This document shows positions 46,830 to 56,718 of a stretch of 64,000 bases of DNA, one piece after another. A program made the translations under genes and the position numbers. A model generated the notes under the pieces. It did no database searches. It was not told where the DNA came from and saw nothing but the letters and a program-made list of their open reading frames with translations. This DNA is from Paludibacter sp. (GTDB lineage: Bacteria; Bacteroidota; Bacteroidia; Bacteroidales; Paludibacteraceae): assembly GCA_010365115.1 (NCBI GenBank), contig JAAFGX010000008.1:1-64000 (forward strand), written 5' to 3'. Each line of letters begins with the position of its first letter. Position 1 is the stretch's first letter.

Positions 46830-47681
46830 ATGATAAAGTTAAAATATATTTTCAGTCTACTATTAATTTGCATTCTCTCGTTTTCTGTTTTTGGACAGAA
46901 AACTTCTGATGCGAATTTTCCTAAATGCACAAAGTATCCAAAGATTATTCCAGCAAAAAAAAATGTTTGGATATTCATTATGGCAGGCCAGTCGAACATG
47001 GCTGGTCGAGGTTTCGTTGAACCAATGGACACAGTTACAAATCAACGGATTTTGAGCATCAATACAAAAAGTGAAATAATTTTGGCAAAAGAGCCGCTGA
47101 ATTTATACGAATCACAAATGAAAGGGTTGGATTGTGGCGTTTCGTTTGCTTGTGAGTTGTTGAAATTCATTCCCGATTCGGTTTCCATTTTGCTTATCCC
47201 AACAGCTGTTGGTGGTAGTTCCATCGATCAATGGATTGGAGATTCATTGCACCGAAAAGTGAATTTGCGTAGCAATTTTCGTCAGAAAGTGGAATTAGCA
47301 AAAAACTTTGGTGAAATAAAGGGTTTGCTTTGGCATCAAGGCGAAAGCGATGCAAAACAGCTATTGGTCAGAACTTATGCGAAAAAACTGAAGGGTTTGT
47401 TCAGCGATTTCAGAAAAACTATAAATGATAAGAAACTGCCAATTTTGACAGGCGAAATCGGAACTTTTACTCCTGATAGCACATTTCAAAACGCAATTAA
47501 TAAAGCTATTGTAAGTAATGCTAAAAAAGACAAACATACTTTTTTGATTCAAACACGCGATTTTACCGATAAAGGTGATAAGTTGCATTTCGACTCAAAA
47601 TCGCAGCGGATAATGGGTGAACGGTTTGCCCAAAAATACTTAGAAATTATTAAATTAAAAATAAAACAGTTAGTACAATGA
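46830..47681 (+). CDS. CE6/SASA-type carbohydrate acetylesterase
   Basis: A 283-residue exported SGNH-fold esterase (signal peptide about 1-22, FSVFGQ). The block I nucleophile lies in IMAGQSNMAGRG (Ser55), glycine/asparagine blocks follow (VGGSSIDQW, GLLWHQGESD), and the His lies in GDKLHFDSKSQ near the end. The domain is shared by sialate O-acetylesterases and acetyl-xylan esterases of family CE6. De-acetylation would open the glycan to GH10 or GH3 enzymes. Its stop overlaps the SIS start by four bases (ATGA). Confidence 0.85.
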   Translation: MIKLKYIFSLLLICILSFSVFGQKTSDANFPKCTKYPKIIPAKKNVWIFIMAGQSNMAGRGFVEPMDTVTNQRILSINTKSEIILAKEPLNLYESQMKGLDCGVSFACELLKFIPDSVSILLIPTAVGGSSIDQWIGDSLHRKVNLRSNFRQKVELAKNFGEIKGLLWHQGESDAKQLLVRTYAKKLKGLFSDFRKTINDKKLPILTGEIGTFTPDSTFQNAINKAIVSNAKKDKHTFLIQTRDFTDKGDKLHFDSKSQRIMGERFAQKYLEIIKLKIKQLVQ

Positions 47682-48604
47682 GTAGTAAAATGCTTGCCGA
47701 AATCAATGAAATTCCTGTAAAAGCAGTTGAATTTCTTAATCAATCTCCGTCTTATACTTTACCTCTTGGTGTACCTTATTTGGGTATGGGCTCATCCTAT
47801 TTTGCACCATTGGCTTTCAAATACATGGGCATTAATATTCAAGCAGAAATCGCTTCAGAGTTTTTCAACTACCAAGAAAAAAACAGCAAGTTCCCTAATG
47901 GTGTAATTCTTTCGCAGTCCGGACGAAGCAGCGAAGCTATATGGTGTACGTCGCTTTTTGAGAAATTCATTGGACTTTCTAATTATACCCAAAATGCCTT
48001 GTGTACGGCTTCTAATGTTTCATGGTTTATTGATTTACTGGCTGGTGATGAGCTATATTCTTCATCTAAAACCTACATAAACACTTTACTTGCTCTGTTC
48101 AAAGGTTTTGGAATGGATGCCACTGATGCCATTGCACTTTTGGAAAAGAAGATGCCTGAATATGATAAAAAAGGAGAGGAAATGGCTAATCAGGTATTTG
48201 AATTGATCAGCAATAAACCAATACATGGCATTTATATTATTGGCAGCGGTCCAAATATTTCAACTGCATTAGAGGCTGCATTGATATTAAGTGAAAGTAC
48301 AAAACGGAATTTTCATGGGCTGCCGATGGCACAATACGACCATGGTCCGAAAGAAACTGCTGAGAATAGCATAGTGATTCAAATCATTTCCAAAGGTGCA
48401 TCTTATGAGCGGAGCCTGAAACTTTCAGACACTATTTCAAAAGCCGGAGCAACTGTCATTACAGTTGAAGAACCTAATGCGGAAGAAAATTTCTCCATTC
48501 TGCACAACATGGTACCCTTTAATTTTATGGCTTATTATCTTGCTGAAAAACTTAATATTGGAGAAACATTTTTGATTGGCGGAAAAGTAACTGAAACGGA
48601 ATAA
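47678..48604 (+). CDS. SIS-domain sugar isomerase/deaminase-like
   Basis: A 308-residue cytoplasmic protein with two SIS domains. First: GMGSSYFAPL at 36-45 and LSQSGRSSEAI at 78-88, the phospho-sugar Ser loop. Second: GIYIIGSGPNISTALEAAL near 198-216 and LPMAQYDHGPKE near 236-247. It resembles the isomerase half of GlmS and AgaS/FrlB-type enzymes that use amino- or amine-linked sugar phosphates; the glutaminase domain is missing. Translation is coupled to the esterase gene (4-bp overlap). With the ROK kinase it suggests an amino-sugar or ketosamine phosphate intermediate. Confidence 0.8.
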   Translation: MSSKMLAEINEIPVKAVEFLNQSPSYTLPLGVPYLGMGSSYFAPLAFKYMGINIQAEIASEFFNYQEKNSKFPNGVILSQSGRSSEAIWCTSLFEKFIGLSNYTQNALCTASNVSWFIDLLAGDELYSSSKTYINTLLALFKGFGMDATDAIALLEKKMPEYDKKGEEMANQVFELISNKPIHGIYIIGSGPNISTALEAALILSESTKRNFHGLPMAQYDHGPKETAENSIVIQIISKGASYERSLKLSDTISKAGATVITVEEPNAEENFSILHNMVPFNFMAYYLAEKLNIGETFLIGGKVTETE

Positions 48605-48629
48605 AATTAAAGTATTTAAAATTATACAC

Positions 48630-51233
48630 ATGAAAAAACATATAGCAAATTATTTAATTCTGGTCTTGATAATGACAGGTAATCTTTATGCACAGCAAAA
48701 GAGAATCTATCTGGCCAACGACGACCATACCGATTTTATGTGGACGGCCAACGAGGCAGTTTACGACTCGGCTTTCGTTCACATGCTCGATTATTACTTA
48801 GAAAAGATTGATTCTACTAAAACAAATCCGGACGATTTTCAGGCACGTTTTAACTGCGATGGAAGCTATTGGATGCAAGCATACCAAAAGTACCGTACGC
48901 CAAAGCAATTCGAACGATTAATTTCAGCTATTAAATCGGGTCATATCAGTGTTCCGTTGCACGCACTTATTAACTGCTATGGTGGAATGCCAACCGAAGC
49001 AGCCATTCGTGGAATGTATTATGCAGGCCAAATGGAGCGGAAATACGACCTGCGTTTCAGGATGGCAGGAAGCATGGAAAATAATACCATACCGCTTGGT
49101 ATGAGTTCTATATGGGCTGGTTCGGGCGCAAAATACAGTTGGTACGGCATTGGTGGATATGGCAGTCAAATGAGTTACGAATACCGTGCCGACCGTCGCC
49201 ACCAGTTGTATAATTATACAGGGCTGGATGGTTCATCAGTGCTGATGAAATGGTATATCTACGATGAAAGGAAAACTGCTCCGTTGGGTGGTTATGCAGA
49301 AACCCGTACAGCAATCCCATCGAAAAATGCTGTGAAAGAAATTAGTAGTATGATTCCCCGTCTTGATGCGATGTGCGATACGATTTCTCCAAACTCGAAA
49401 TATCCGTTTAATGCAGCGGCTGCATTTGGGTATGGGCACGACGACCTTGAAACCTATCTGTCGCCGGAGTTTATTCAGGTTGCTAAAAGTGGAACGACAC
49501 TAACCAGAAAGGTTCGTGTTTCAGTATTGGAAGATTTCTTTAAAGATATTGAAAAAAACTATCCTAAATTACCTTCTGAATCTGTGACTTACGGAAATGA
49601 GTGGGATATATTGACAGCCTCGATGAACGAAACCACAGCCAAAATGCGGCGCTCCACCGAAAAGCTCAGAGGTGCAGAAGCAATGGCGACAGTTGTTAGT
49701 TTGAAAAATCCTCATTTTGCTGATAAATTGATTGACATGCGGAATAAAGCATGGGACGCGTTTGGCTACTATTGGGAACACGACTGGACGGGCGACAGCA
49801 AGGTGGCCATGAAGGAAAGACCCGCATGGCAGATTAATCAGCAAAAGAACCTTAGCACTTATGCCGATACGCTTCAAAACCTTTCAGCTAAACTGCTGGG
49901 CAATCAAATCGGTCAATCTGTCAATCCACGCTTTTTCGTTTTTAATTCGTTGAGCTGGAGCCGAAACGATGTGGCGGATTTGGAATGGAAAGGCGAATAT
50001 CCGGTTAAAGTGGTCGATCTTCAGGCAAAAATGGAAGTCGCCAGTCAATTGATTACCAAAGGAGAAAAGAAATTTATCAGGATTTATGCTGAAAATATTC
50101 CTTCAGTAGGCTATAAAGTATTCGAAATCAAGAAAGAAAAACCTGCTGAATTTCCTTCTGTAATTATTGTCTCAGGCGAAACCATCAGCAATTCGTTTTA
50201 CAGTTTACGCCTTAGCCGTTCGGGTGCGATTACCGGAATTACCGACAAGCGCGCAAACAACAGGCAGTTGGTGAAATTTATTGAAGGCAGATACCTGAAC
50301 GACCTGGGAAGTGGAGACGTTGAAAGCGGAAAGCCGATCGAGGTCGAAAATGCAGGTCCGATTTCGGTCACTTTAAAGGCAAATTCCGATTTTCCTGTTA
50401 AGCATACCGTTAGGGTAACATTATATGCCAACAGTCCACGTATTGAAATTGAAAATAGCATTGATGCCAATTTTGGGGATGTAAAAACTTGGGCTTTCTC
50501 TTTCGACCTGAACAATCCTACCACCCGACATGAAGAATTGGGTGCTGTAATAACAGCTAAAACTGAAACCAACGGAGGAAATTACTCCTCTCAGAATGCC
50601 CGTTACGACTGGCAAACTTTCAACCATTTTGCTAACATGAGCGAATCGGATTATGGAGTAACCGTCTCGAACCTCGATTGCAGTTTCTTTAAATTGGGTA
50701 GAAGTTCGGTTTACACCTTAGACGAAAATGCATCGCAATTAAGCGCACTTGCTGGCGGACGGGTGGATAAAAAGTGGGAAGATGGCGGCTTTCTGGGCTT
50801 TCCGAACCAGAATGGCGAAACCAATTTCCAATACCACTTTGCGCTATCCACTCACCAGACTAGCTTTGATGCAGTTGGGTCCATGAAGTTTTCGTTGGAA
50901 CACCAGAATCCATTACTAACTGGTGAAGTTTCGGGCGGCAAATCGGCTTCAAAACAAAACGAGTATTCGTTGCTGACAGTTTCCGATCCGAATGTACTGC
51001 TTTGGAGTGTAAAACCTTCGGAAGAAGGTATTGAAAATGGTGTCATCGTCAGGGCATGGAACATGGGTTCATCAAAATCAAACCCTGAAATAAAACTAAG
51101 CCATAATATTGGCAGTGCTTGGAAAACCACACACATCGAAACCAATGAGAAACTATTAAATCCCATAAACGGAAAGCTTTCGGTAAGTTTTAACCCATAT
51201 CAGATGAATACTTACCGTTTGAAAATCAAGTAA
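48630..51233 (+). CDS. GH38-like alpha-mannosidase family protein
   Basis: An 867-residue exported protein (signal peptide about 1-21, TGNLYAQ). The N-terminal domain has the GH38-type zinc start NDDHTDFMWTA (Asp/His at 31-35) and FNCDGSYWMQAYQ. The middle three-helix bundle and the long C-terminal beta domains (about 420-867, FNSLSWSRNDVADL, IENSIDANFGD) match GH38 architecture. The segment where classic GH38 has the nucleophile Asp (DxFG) reads AGSMENNTIPLGMSSIW instead, so the active site differs or lies elsewhere. The gene is visibly richer in G+C than the genes around it. It pairs with GH92 in indicating alpha-mannose. Confidence 0.7.
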   Translation: MKKHIANYLILVLIMTGNLYAQQKRIYLANDDHTDFMWTANEAVYDSAFVHMLDYYLEKIDSTKTNPDDFQARFNCDGSYWMQAYQKYRTPKQFERLISAIKSGHISVPLHALINCYGGMPTEAAIRGMYYAGQMERKYDLRFRMAGSMENNTIPLGMSSIWAGSGAKYSWYGIGGYGSQMSYEYRADRRHQLYNYTGLDGSSVLMKWYIYDERKTAPLGGYAETRTAIPSKNAVKEISSMIPRLDAMCDTISPNSKYPFNAAAAFGYGHDDLETYLSPEFIQVAKSGTTLTRKVRVSVLEDFFKDIEKNYPKLPSESVTYGNEWDILTASMNETTAKMRRSTEKLRGAEAMATVVSLKNPHFADKLIDMRNKAWDAFGYYWEHDWTGDSKVAMKERPAWQINQQKNLSTYADTLQNLSAKLLGNQIGQSVNPRFFVFNSLSWSRNDVADLEWKGEYPVKVVDLQAKMEVASQLITKGEKKFIRIYAENIPSVGYKVFEIKKEKPAEFPSVIIVSGETISNSFYSLRLSRSGAITGITDKRANNRQLVKFIEGRYLNDLGSGDVESGKPIEVENAGPISVTLKANSDFPVKHTVRVTLYANSPRIEIENSIDANFGDVKTWAFSFDLNNPTTRHEELGAVITAKTETNGGNYSSQNARYDWQTFNHFANMSESDYGVTVSNLDCSFFKLGRSSVYTLDENASQLSALAGGRVDKKWEDGGFLGFPNQNGETNFQYHFALSTHQTSFDAVGSMKFSLEHQNPLLTGEVSGGKSASKQNEYSLLTVSDPNVLLWSVKPSEEGIENGVIVRAWNMGSSKSNPEIKLSHNIGSAWKTTHIETNEKLLNPINGKLSVSFNPYQMNTYRLKIK

Positions 51234-51280
51234 TAAAAGTCAGAATAGCTAAATAACTAAGTGATTTTAAAACAACAACC

Positions 51281-52681
51281 ATGAAACAACAATTTTTTAT
51301 TATTAGTATATTTTTGACTGTTACATTATTCGTTTCGGCCAACAATTGGTATGTGACCGGATTGGGTAACGATTCGAACGATGGGAAATCACTTGCAAAA
51401 GCATTCCTTACCTTACAAAAAGCAGCTGATTTGGTACAGCCGGGCGATGTAGTTTTGGTCGGTAAGGGAGTTTATACAAACGCCGATCAATCGGATGGAA
51501 GTGCCGTTTTAAATATTCATGTTTCTGGAAACGCTGATGCTTGGATTACTTGGAAAGCTATTAAAGGAGAAAAACCTGTTGTCAATCCCCGAGGCTGGGC
51601 AGGAATTCAAATTACGGGTTCGTACAATATTATTGATGGAATTAATGTAATTGGGAACAACGATTCCATTTTTTTGCTTCAAGCACAGGAAGACGCTAAA
51701 AAGCCAACGCCTAATTCCTATTTCAATTCCAATGGAATTTGTTTTGATGGAAGGAAGATGTCCGCTGATAAAAAGCCTCATCATCTGATTATTCGCAATT
51801 GCGAGGTGGCCAAATGCGCCGGAGGTGGTATTACGGGTTTAGAAATTGATTATTTAACCATTGAAGATTGCAAAGTATATGACAATGCCTGGTTCATGCG
51901 GTTTGGTGGTTCGGGAATTACCACATTAAATAACTGGGCCTTTGATGATGCGACGGGTTATCATATTATAATTCAACGTAATTATGTTTGGAATAACAAA
52001 ACCATGGTACCGTGGGACAGAATTCAAAAGTTGAGCGATGGAAATGGTATCCTTCTCGATGTTACTGACCAAAACCGACAAGGTGCAACAAACCCTAATG
52101 CCGATGTTGTAGCAAAACCGACTGCAACTGAAAATTCAACGGCAGCTCCAGCGACACCTGAAACAACCCCAAATACTGTTGTAGAACTTCCAAAACCAAA
52201 ACGTCCTGAATGGAAAGGCAGAGCACTGATTACCAATAACCTAAGTGCATATAATGGCGGTTCAGGGATACACGTTTTTCGCACAAAACATGTTGATATT
52301 ATTAACAATACAACGTATTGCAATGGCACTATTGTTGGTTATCAGGAACTTTTCCCTAACAACAGTGAGGATATTGTTATTTTAAACAATGTGATTGTTC
52401 CACGTCCGGGTGGAAAAGTAACATCGAACAATAAAAACAAAAATATTCGTTGGGACTACAACCTATATCCAACTGCACAAAATATTTTCAAAGGTGAGCA
52501 TGATATTGTCGATGATCCTAAATTTATTGATATTCAGTTCGATGTGACCAAAGGAAATTTCAACCTAGCAAAGGGAAGTGCTGGAATTAATTCAGGTAGC
52601 AATGATGTGGGTCAGCCAACCGATATAGAAGGAAAAAAACGTCCAACTAGTGGGCGCGACCGTGGAGCTTTTGAACAATAA
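51281..52681 (+). CDS. Parallel beta-helix protein with linker insert
   Basis: A 466-residue exported protein (signal peptide about 1-20). Opening WYVTGLGNDSNDGKSLAKAF and the GDVVLVGKGVY block are typical of DUF1565-like parallel beta-helix pectate-lyase-fold proteins; turns such as IIRNCEVAKCAGGG, DIINNTTYCNG and DIVILNNVIV follow. Between IQKLSDGNGILLDV and KGRALITNNLSAYNGGSG there is a low-complexity linker of about 50 residues (TAAPATPETTPN, then PKPKRPEWKG) that its paralogue at 56719 lacks. Probably binds or cleaves a pectin-like or other acidic glycan; catalytic residues not identifiable. Confidence 0.75.
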   Translation: MKQQFFIISIFLTVTLFVSANNWYVTGLGNDSNDGKSLAKAFLTLQKAADLVQPGDVVLVGKGVYTNADQSDGSAVLNIHVSGNADAWITWKAIKGEKPVVNPRGWAGIQITGSYNIIDGINVIGNNDSIFLLQAQEDAKKPTPNSYFNSNGICFDGRKMSADKKPHHLIIRNCEVAKCAGGGITGLEIDYLTIEDCKVYDNAWFMRFGGSGITTLNNWAFDDATGYHIIIQRNYVWNNKTMVPWDRIQKLSDGNGILLDVTDQNRQGATNPNADVVAKPTATENSTAAPATPETTPNTVVELPKPKRPEWKGRALITNNLSAYNGGSGIHVFRTKHVDIINNTTYCNGTIVGYQELFPNNSEDIVILNNVIVPRPGGKVTSNNKNKNIRWDYNLYPTAQNIFKGEHDIVDDPKFIDIQFDVTKGNFNLAKGSAGINSGSNDVGQPTDIEGKKRPTSGRDRGAFEQ

Positions 52682-52803
52682 ATAAACATAAACAATATTC
52701 AAAACAGATGTATATGAGTATATTAGTCTTTATGTCTAATTAGTGCGTAATAAATTTAGAGGAAAAAATAATTCGAATAAAATAAAACAAATAAAAAATA
52801 CCA

Positions 52804-55059
52804 ATGAAAAAAACAACAACTATCGTATTGCTTTTGCTTGCAGTAGCTAGCTTATCTGCGCAAAGCAAAAAACCTGTCTATCTTGATAGCACAAAACCTA
52901 TCGAACTTCGTGTTAAAAACGTATTGTCATTGATGACTTTAAAAGAAAAAGTGGGGCAACTCAATTTAGAAACCTTTGTAAATGAAAATGACACTAAAAA
53001 CGATTTGTCTGACAAAATCAAAAAAGGGGATGTTGGAAGCATATTGAAAAGCAATGGAGTTAAAAATAATCTTCGGCTTCAAAAAGTAGCTGTAGAACAA
53101 ACACGTCTTGGCATTCCACTTATGTTCGAAGAAGATGTTATTCATGGTTACAGAACCATTTTCCCCTCACCACTTGGTGAGTCGGCAAGCTGGAACTTAG
53201 ACAATATTGAAAAATCGGCAAGTATTGCAGCAAAAGAAGCATCGGCAAGTGGCATACATTTAACTTATGCGCCCATGGTTGATATATCGTACGACCCTCG
53301 TTGGGGTAGAATATTAGAGGGTGCTGGCGAAGATCCTTATTATGCGAGCTTTGTTGCAGCAGCAAGAGTAAAGGGTTTTCAAGGGACAAATCTTGCAAGT
53401 GGACAAAATGTAATGGCTTGTGTAAAACACTTTGCCGGATATGGTGCAGCACTGGCAGGTAGAGATTATAATATTGCAGATTTCTCTGAACGTACTCTAA
53501 GAGAAATTTATCTTCCACCTTTCAGAGCTGCAATAAATGCAGGGGTTGGTAGTGTGATGACTGCGTATTCAGCTTATGATGGTGTTCCAGCAACTGCTAA
53601 TAAAAAATTATTGATTGATATTTTAAGAAGAGAATTGGGCTTTGATAAGATGCTTATTACCGATTGGGCAACCATAAATAATCTTGTCAAAATTGGTATA
53701 GCTTCGGATGAGAAAGAGGCTGTTTTGATGGCTATAAATTCAGGTGTTGATGTGGATATGACTAGTGGTTTATATCTTAAGCATTTGGAAGCACTTATAG
53801 CTGAAGGTAAAATAAATATTAAAAGTATCGATAAAGCCGTAGAGCGTGTTCTTATTGCCAAATTCAAATTGGGCTTGTTTGATGATCCCTATAAATTTTT
53901 TAATGAACAGAGAGAAAAGGAAACACTTTTAAGTCCTGACCATCTTGAATTTGCGCGTAAATCAGCTCGTGAATGTATGGTGCTTTTAAAAAATGACAAT
54001 AAAATTTTACCATTAAATAAAAGTATAAAAAAGATAGCTGTTATAGGTCCACTTGCTAACCGACAAAAGGATTTGCTATCGTGGTGGGGAGGAAACTATT
54101 CACAAGGGAAACCCGATGAGGTGATTTCGGTTTTAGAAGGATTGAAAAAAAGTGTTAATTCTTACGTTGAAATAAATTATGCCGAAGGAGTAAAATTGGA
54201 TGGTTTTGATCCAAAGGGACTTGAGTTGATTCCCGAAGCTGTAAAATTGGCATCGGAGTCGGATTTAGTAATTTTAGTTGTGGGTGAAGAATATTGGATG
54301 AGTGGTGAAGGTGGAAGTATATCAAATATTAATTTACCCGGAATACAAGATGAATTAGTAAATGCAATTGCTAATACAGGGAAGCCAATAGTGAGCGTGC
54401 TTGTAAATGGTCGTCCGTTTGACATTCAAAATCTAACGAATAAATCCATGGCAGTGTTAGAAGCTTGGCAACCAGGGACAATGGGCGGTTTGGGCGTTGC
54501 AGATATACTTCTCGGAAAGTACAATCCATCAGGCAAGTTAACGGTTTCATTCCCAATCAATACGGGTCAAATACCAATTTATTACAATTACAAAAGGACA
54601 TCTCACGATGCAACAGGCGAAGCACTAAAAAATAGATGGGTAAATAAATACCTAGATATTCCAACTACGCCTTTATTTCCATTTGGTTATGGATTGAGCT
54701 ACACTACTTTTGTCTATTCGAATTTAATACTATCTAAACAAATTATTACCGAAAAGGATGAACTTGTCATAGATGTTGATGTAACTAATACAGGTAAAAT
54801 TTTTGGCGAAGAAGTTGTTCAACTATATATTGGCGATATTGTATCTTCCGTTTCAAGACCGCTAAAAGAATTAAAAGGATTTAGAAAAATCGGCCTGGAT
54901 CCAAATGAAAAAAAGGTGGTAAGTTTCATTGTCAAGAAAGACGATTTGTCTTTTTATAATCAAAACATGAAATGGGTTGCTGAACCAGGCAAATTTAACA
55001 TCATGGTAGGCGCATCCTCTGAGGACATTCGCTTAAATGGTTCTGTTGAATTGAAATAA
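52804..55059 (+). CDS. GH3 beta-glucosidase, BglX type
   Basis: A 751-residue exported GH3 enzyme (signal peptide 1-20, SLSAQ). Motifs: EEDVIHGYRTIFP at 109-121, ILEGAGEDPYY near 170-180, KHFAGYGAALAGRDY at 208-222 and nucleophile Asp287 in MLITDWATI. Full alpha/beta sandwich and FnIII-like tail (FPFGYGLSYTTF near the junction). Close in plan to the gene at 13510 but on the other strand and in the other operon, so it may process a different product pool. Likely a periplasmic beta-glucosidase. Confidence 0.9.
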   Translation: MKKTTTIVLLLLAVASLSAQSKKPVYLDSTKPIELRVKNVLSLMTLKEKVGQLNLETFVNENDTKNDLSDKIKKGDVGSILKSNGVKNNLRLQKVAVEQTRLGIPLMFEEDVIHGYRTIFPSPLGESASWNLDNIEKSASIAAKEASASGIHLTYAPMVDISYDPRWGRILEGAGEDPYYASFVAAARVKGFQGTNLASGQNVMACVKHFAGYGAALAGRDYNIADFSERTLREIYLPPFRAAINAGVGSVMTAYSAYDGVPATANKKLLIDILRRELGFDKMLITDWATINNLVKIGIASDEKEAVLMAINSGVDVDMTSGLYLKHLEALIAEGKINIKSIDKAVERVLIAKFKLGLFDDPYKFFNEQREKETLLSPDHLEFARKSARECMVLLKNDNKILPLNKSIKKIAVIGPLANRQKDLLSWWGGNYSQGKPDEVISVLEGLKKSVNSYVEINYAEGVKLDGFDPKGLELIPEAVKLASESDLVILVVGEEYWMSGEGGSISNINLPGIQDELVNAIANTGKPIVSVLVNGRPFDIQNLTNKSMAVLEAWQPGTMGGLGVADILLGKYNPSGKLTVSFPINTGQIPIYYNYKRTSHDATGEALKNRWVNKYLDIPTTPLFPFGYGLSYTTFVYSNLILSKQIITEKDELVIDVDVTNTGKIFGEEVVQLYIGDIVSSVSRPLKELKGFRKIGLDPNEKKVVSFIVKKDDLSFYNQNMKWVAEPGKFNIMVGASSEDIRLNGSVELK

Positions 55060-55203
55060 TTTTTTGTTTAAAATAATTTAGCAAAGTTTGAGACAAACCA
55101 CATACTCATATGTGTATGAAAAAGAATTGCTTAAAGAAAATATAAAAATTAGGTAAAGTAAATTTGTAAATAAATCAATAGCAATACTTAAAAATAAAAT
55201 GGA

Positions 55204-56619
55204 ATGAAAAAAGAAATTATAACAATCTGTGGATTCGTACTTATCACATTACTTTCCACTTTCGGCTGCAAAGACTCAAATGTAATACCAGATCCATTAC
55301 CAAAAGACACTACGACAGTAAAAAAAATTACGTGTTATTATGTTTCTACTACTGGAAATGATTTAAGTTCTGGTTCAAAACAATACCCTTTTGTATCAGT
55401 TAACAAAGCTGCACTTGTTGCTCAAGCTGGCGATACAATTGTTGTAAAAACTGGCACTTACAAACCAACAGCCATAATAACATTTGCAAATAGTGGCACT
55501 TCCACAGCTCCAATACTGTTGATGTCGGAAGAAAAAAATGGTGCTGTAATTGATGGTCAAACCTCCCTACCCACCATCGCTTCACGAGAAGGCCTCATCA
55601 TTATTTCAGGCAAAAGCAACATTATTATTGACGGCTTGCGAATAATTAATTCGGGTTTTTTTGGTATTTTGATAAGAGATAATGCTTCAAACGTAACCGT
55701 TAAAAACTGTTCCACCTACAATACAGGCGCTTCGGGTATTTGTGCAGCAAATGCATCATTTATAAAAGTATTAAACAATAGTGTTCAAAGAGCTTGTTAC
55801 GCTCCTGGCGGATTGACTGTAAACACCAGTGAATGCATTACAATGGCTTCGGTGAATACGTTTGAAGTAGCGTACAATACCGTTTTTGACCGTCTCATCG
55901 ATGTCAATAATGGTGGGGAGGGAATTGATATCAAAAATGCATGCAAGGATGGTAAAGTGCATCACAATATAGTATATGATTTAATTCGCGTTGGTCTTTA
56001 TGTTGATTCTTACAAAAGCGCACTCAATAATATTGAAGTTTATAGTAATACAGTATATAACTGTAGTAGCGGACTTAATGTGGCTTGTGAAGAAGGGGGC
56101 ACCAACACAGACGTTAAAGTTTATAACAATTTAATCTATAATTGTACAAGAACAGGTATTCGATTAGCTGGTTACTTGAGTGACGGAGCTATGTATAATA
56201 TTTCAGTTTACAATAATACAGTCAATAATTGTGGATACGGAGCTGGTCCATGGGAAAATTGTGGGATGTTGGTTGAAGCAAGTAATGTATTGAATACGAA
56301 TTTTATAATAAGAAATAACATCTTTTCAAATAATAAGATTCAAATTAGAACTAAAAACCAATCTTGGTTGACGTTAAATAATAATTTGATATTTGGGGCT
56401 AATGATGCTTCTGGAACTGGAACTAATACCATTATTAAAGATCCTTTATTTGTAGATGCATCTGCAAATAATTTTAGACTTAAAGTTGGTTCACCTGCAA
56501 TAGATAAAGCATCAGGCACACCATCTTCTTTGTTTGATTTCGATGATAATGCACGTCCTTTTGACGGTGATGGAAATGGAATTGCAGTTTCTGACATAGG
56601 CGCATTTGAATATAGATAA
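55204..56619 (+). CDS. Parallel beta-helix surface lipoprotein
   Basis: A 471-residue lipoprotein with lipobox LSTFGC (Cys22) and a Pro/Lys-rich tether (DPLPKDTTTVKK). From about 40 it is a DUF1565-like right-handed beta-helix: YYVSTTGNDLSSGSKQYPF, AGDTIVVKTGTYKP, NITVKN-type turns, VYNNLIYNCTRTGIR and FDFDDNARPFDGDGNGIAVS as a C-terminal cap (D-rich, calcium-like). Related to the two neighbouring beta-helix proteins but surface-anchored rather than secreted. Possible lyase or glycan-binding role; unknown substrate. Confidence 0.8.
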   Translation: MKKEIITICGFVLITLLSTFGCKDSNVIPDPLPKDTTTVKKITCYYVSTTGNDLSSGSKQYPFVSVNKAALVAQAGDTIVVKTGTYKPTAIITFANSGTSTAPILLMSEEKNGAVIDGQTSLPTIASREGLIIISGKSNIIIDGLRIINSGFFGILIRDNASNVTVKNCSTYNTGASGICAANASFIKVLNNSVQRACYAPGGLTVNTSECITMASVNTFEVAYNTVFDRLIDVNNGGEGIDIKNACKDGKVHHNIVYDLIRVGLYVDSYKSALNNIEVYSNTVYNCSSGLNVACEEGGTNTDVKVYNNLIYNCTRTGIRLAGYLSDGAMYNISVYNNTVNNCGYGAGPWENCGMLVEASNVLNTNFIIRNNIFSNNKIQIRTKNQSWLTLNNNLIFGANDASGTGTNTIIKDPLFVDASANNFRLKVGSPAIDKASGTPSSLFDFDDNARPFDGDGNGIAVSDIGAFEYR

Positions 56620-56718
56620 CAGATTTTCAGGTAAATTACTTATATAATTCACAATATTTACATGGCACTTTAAACAAATAAGGTGTATTTATTTTCATTA
56701 AAAACAAATTATTTTCTT

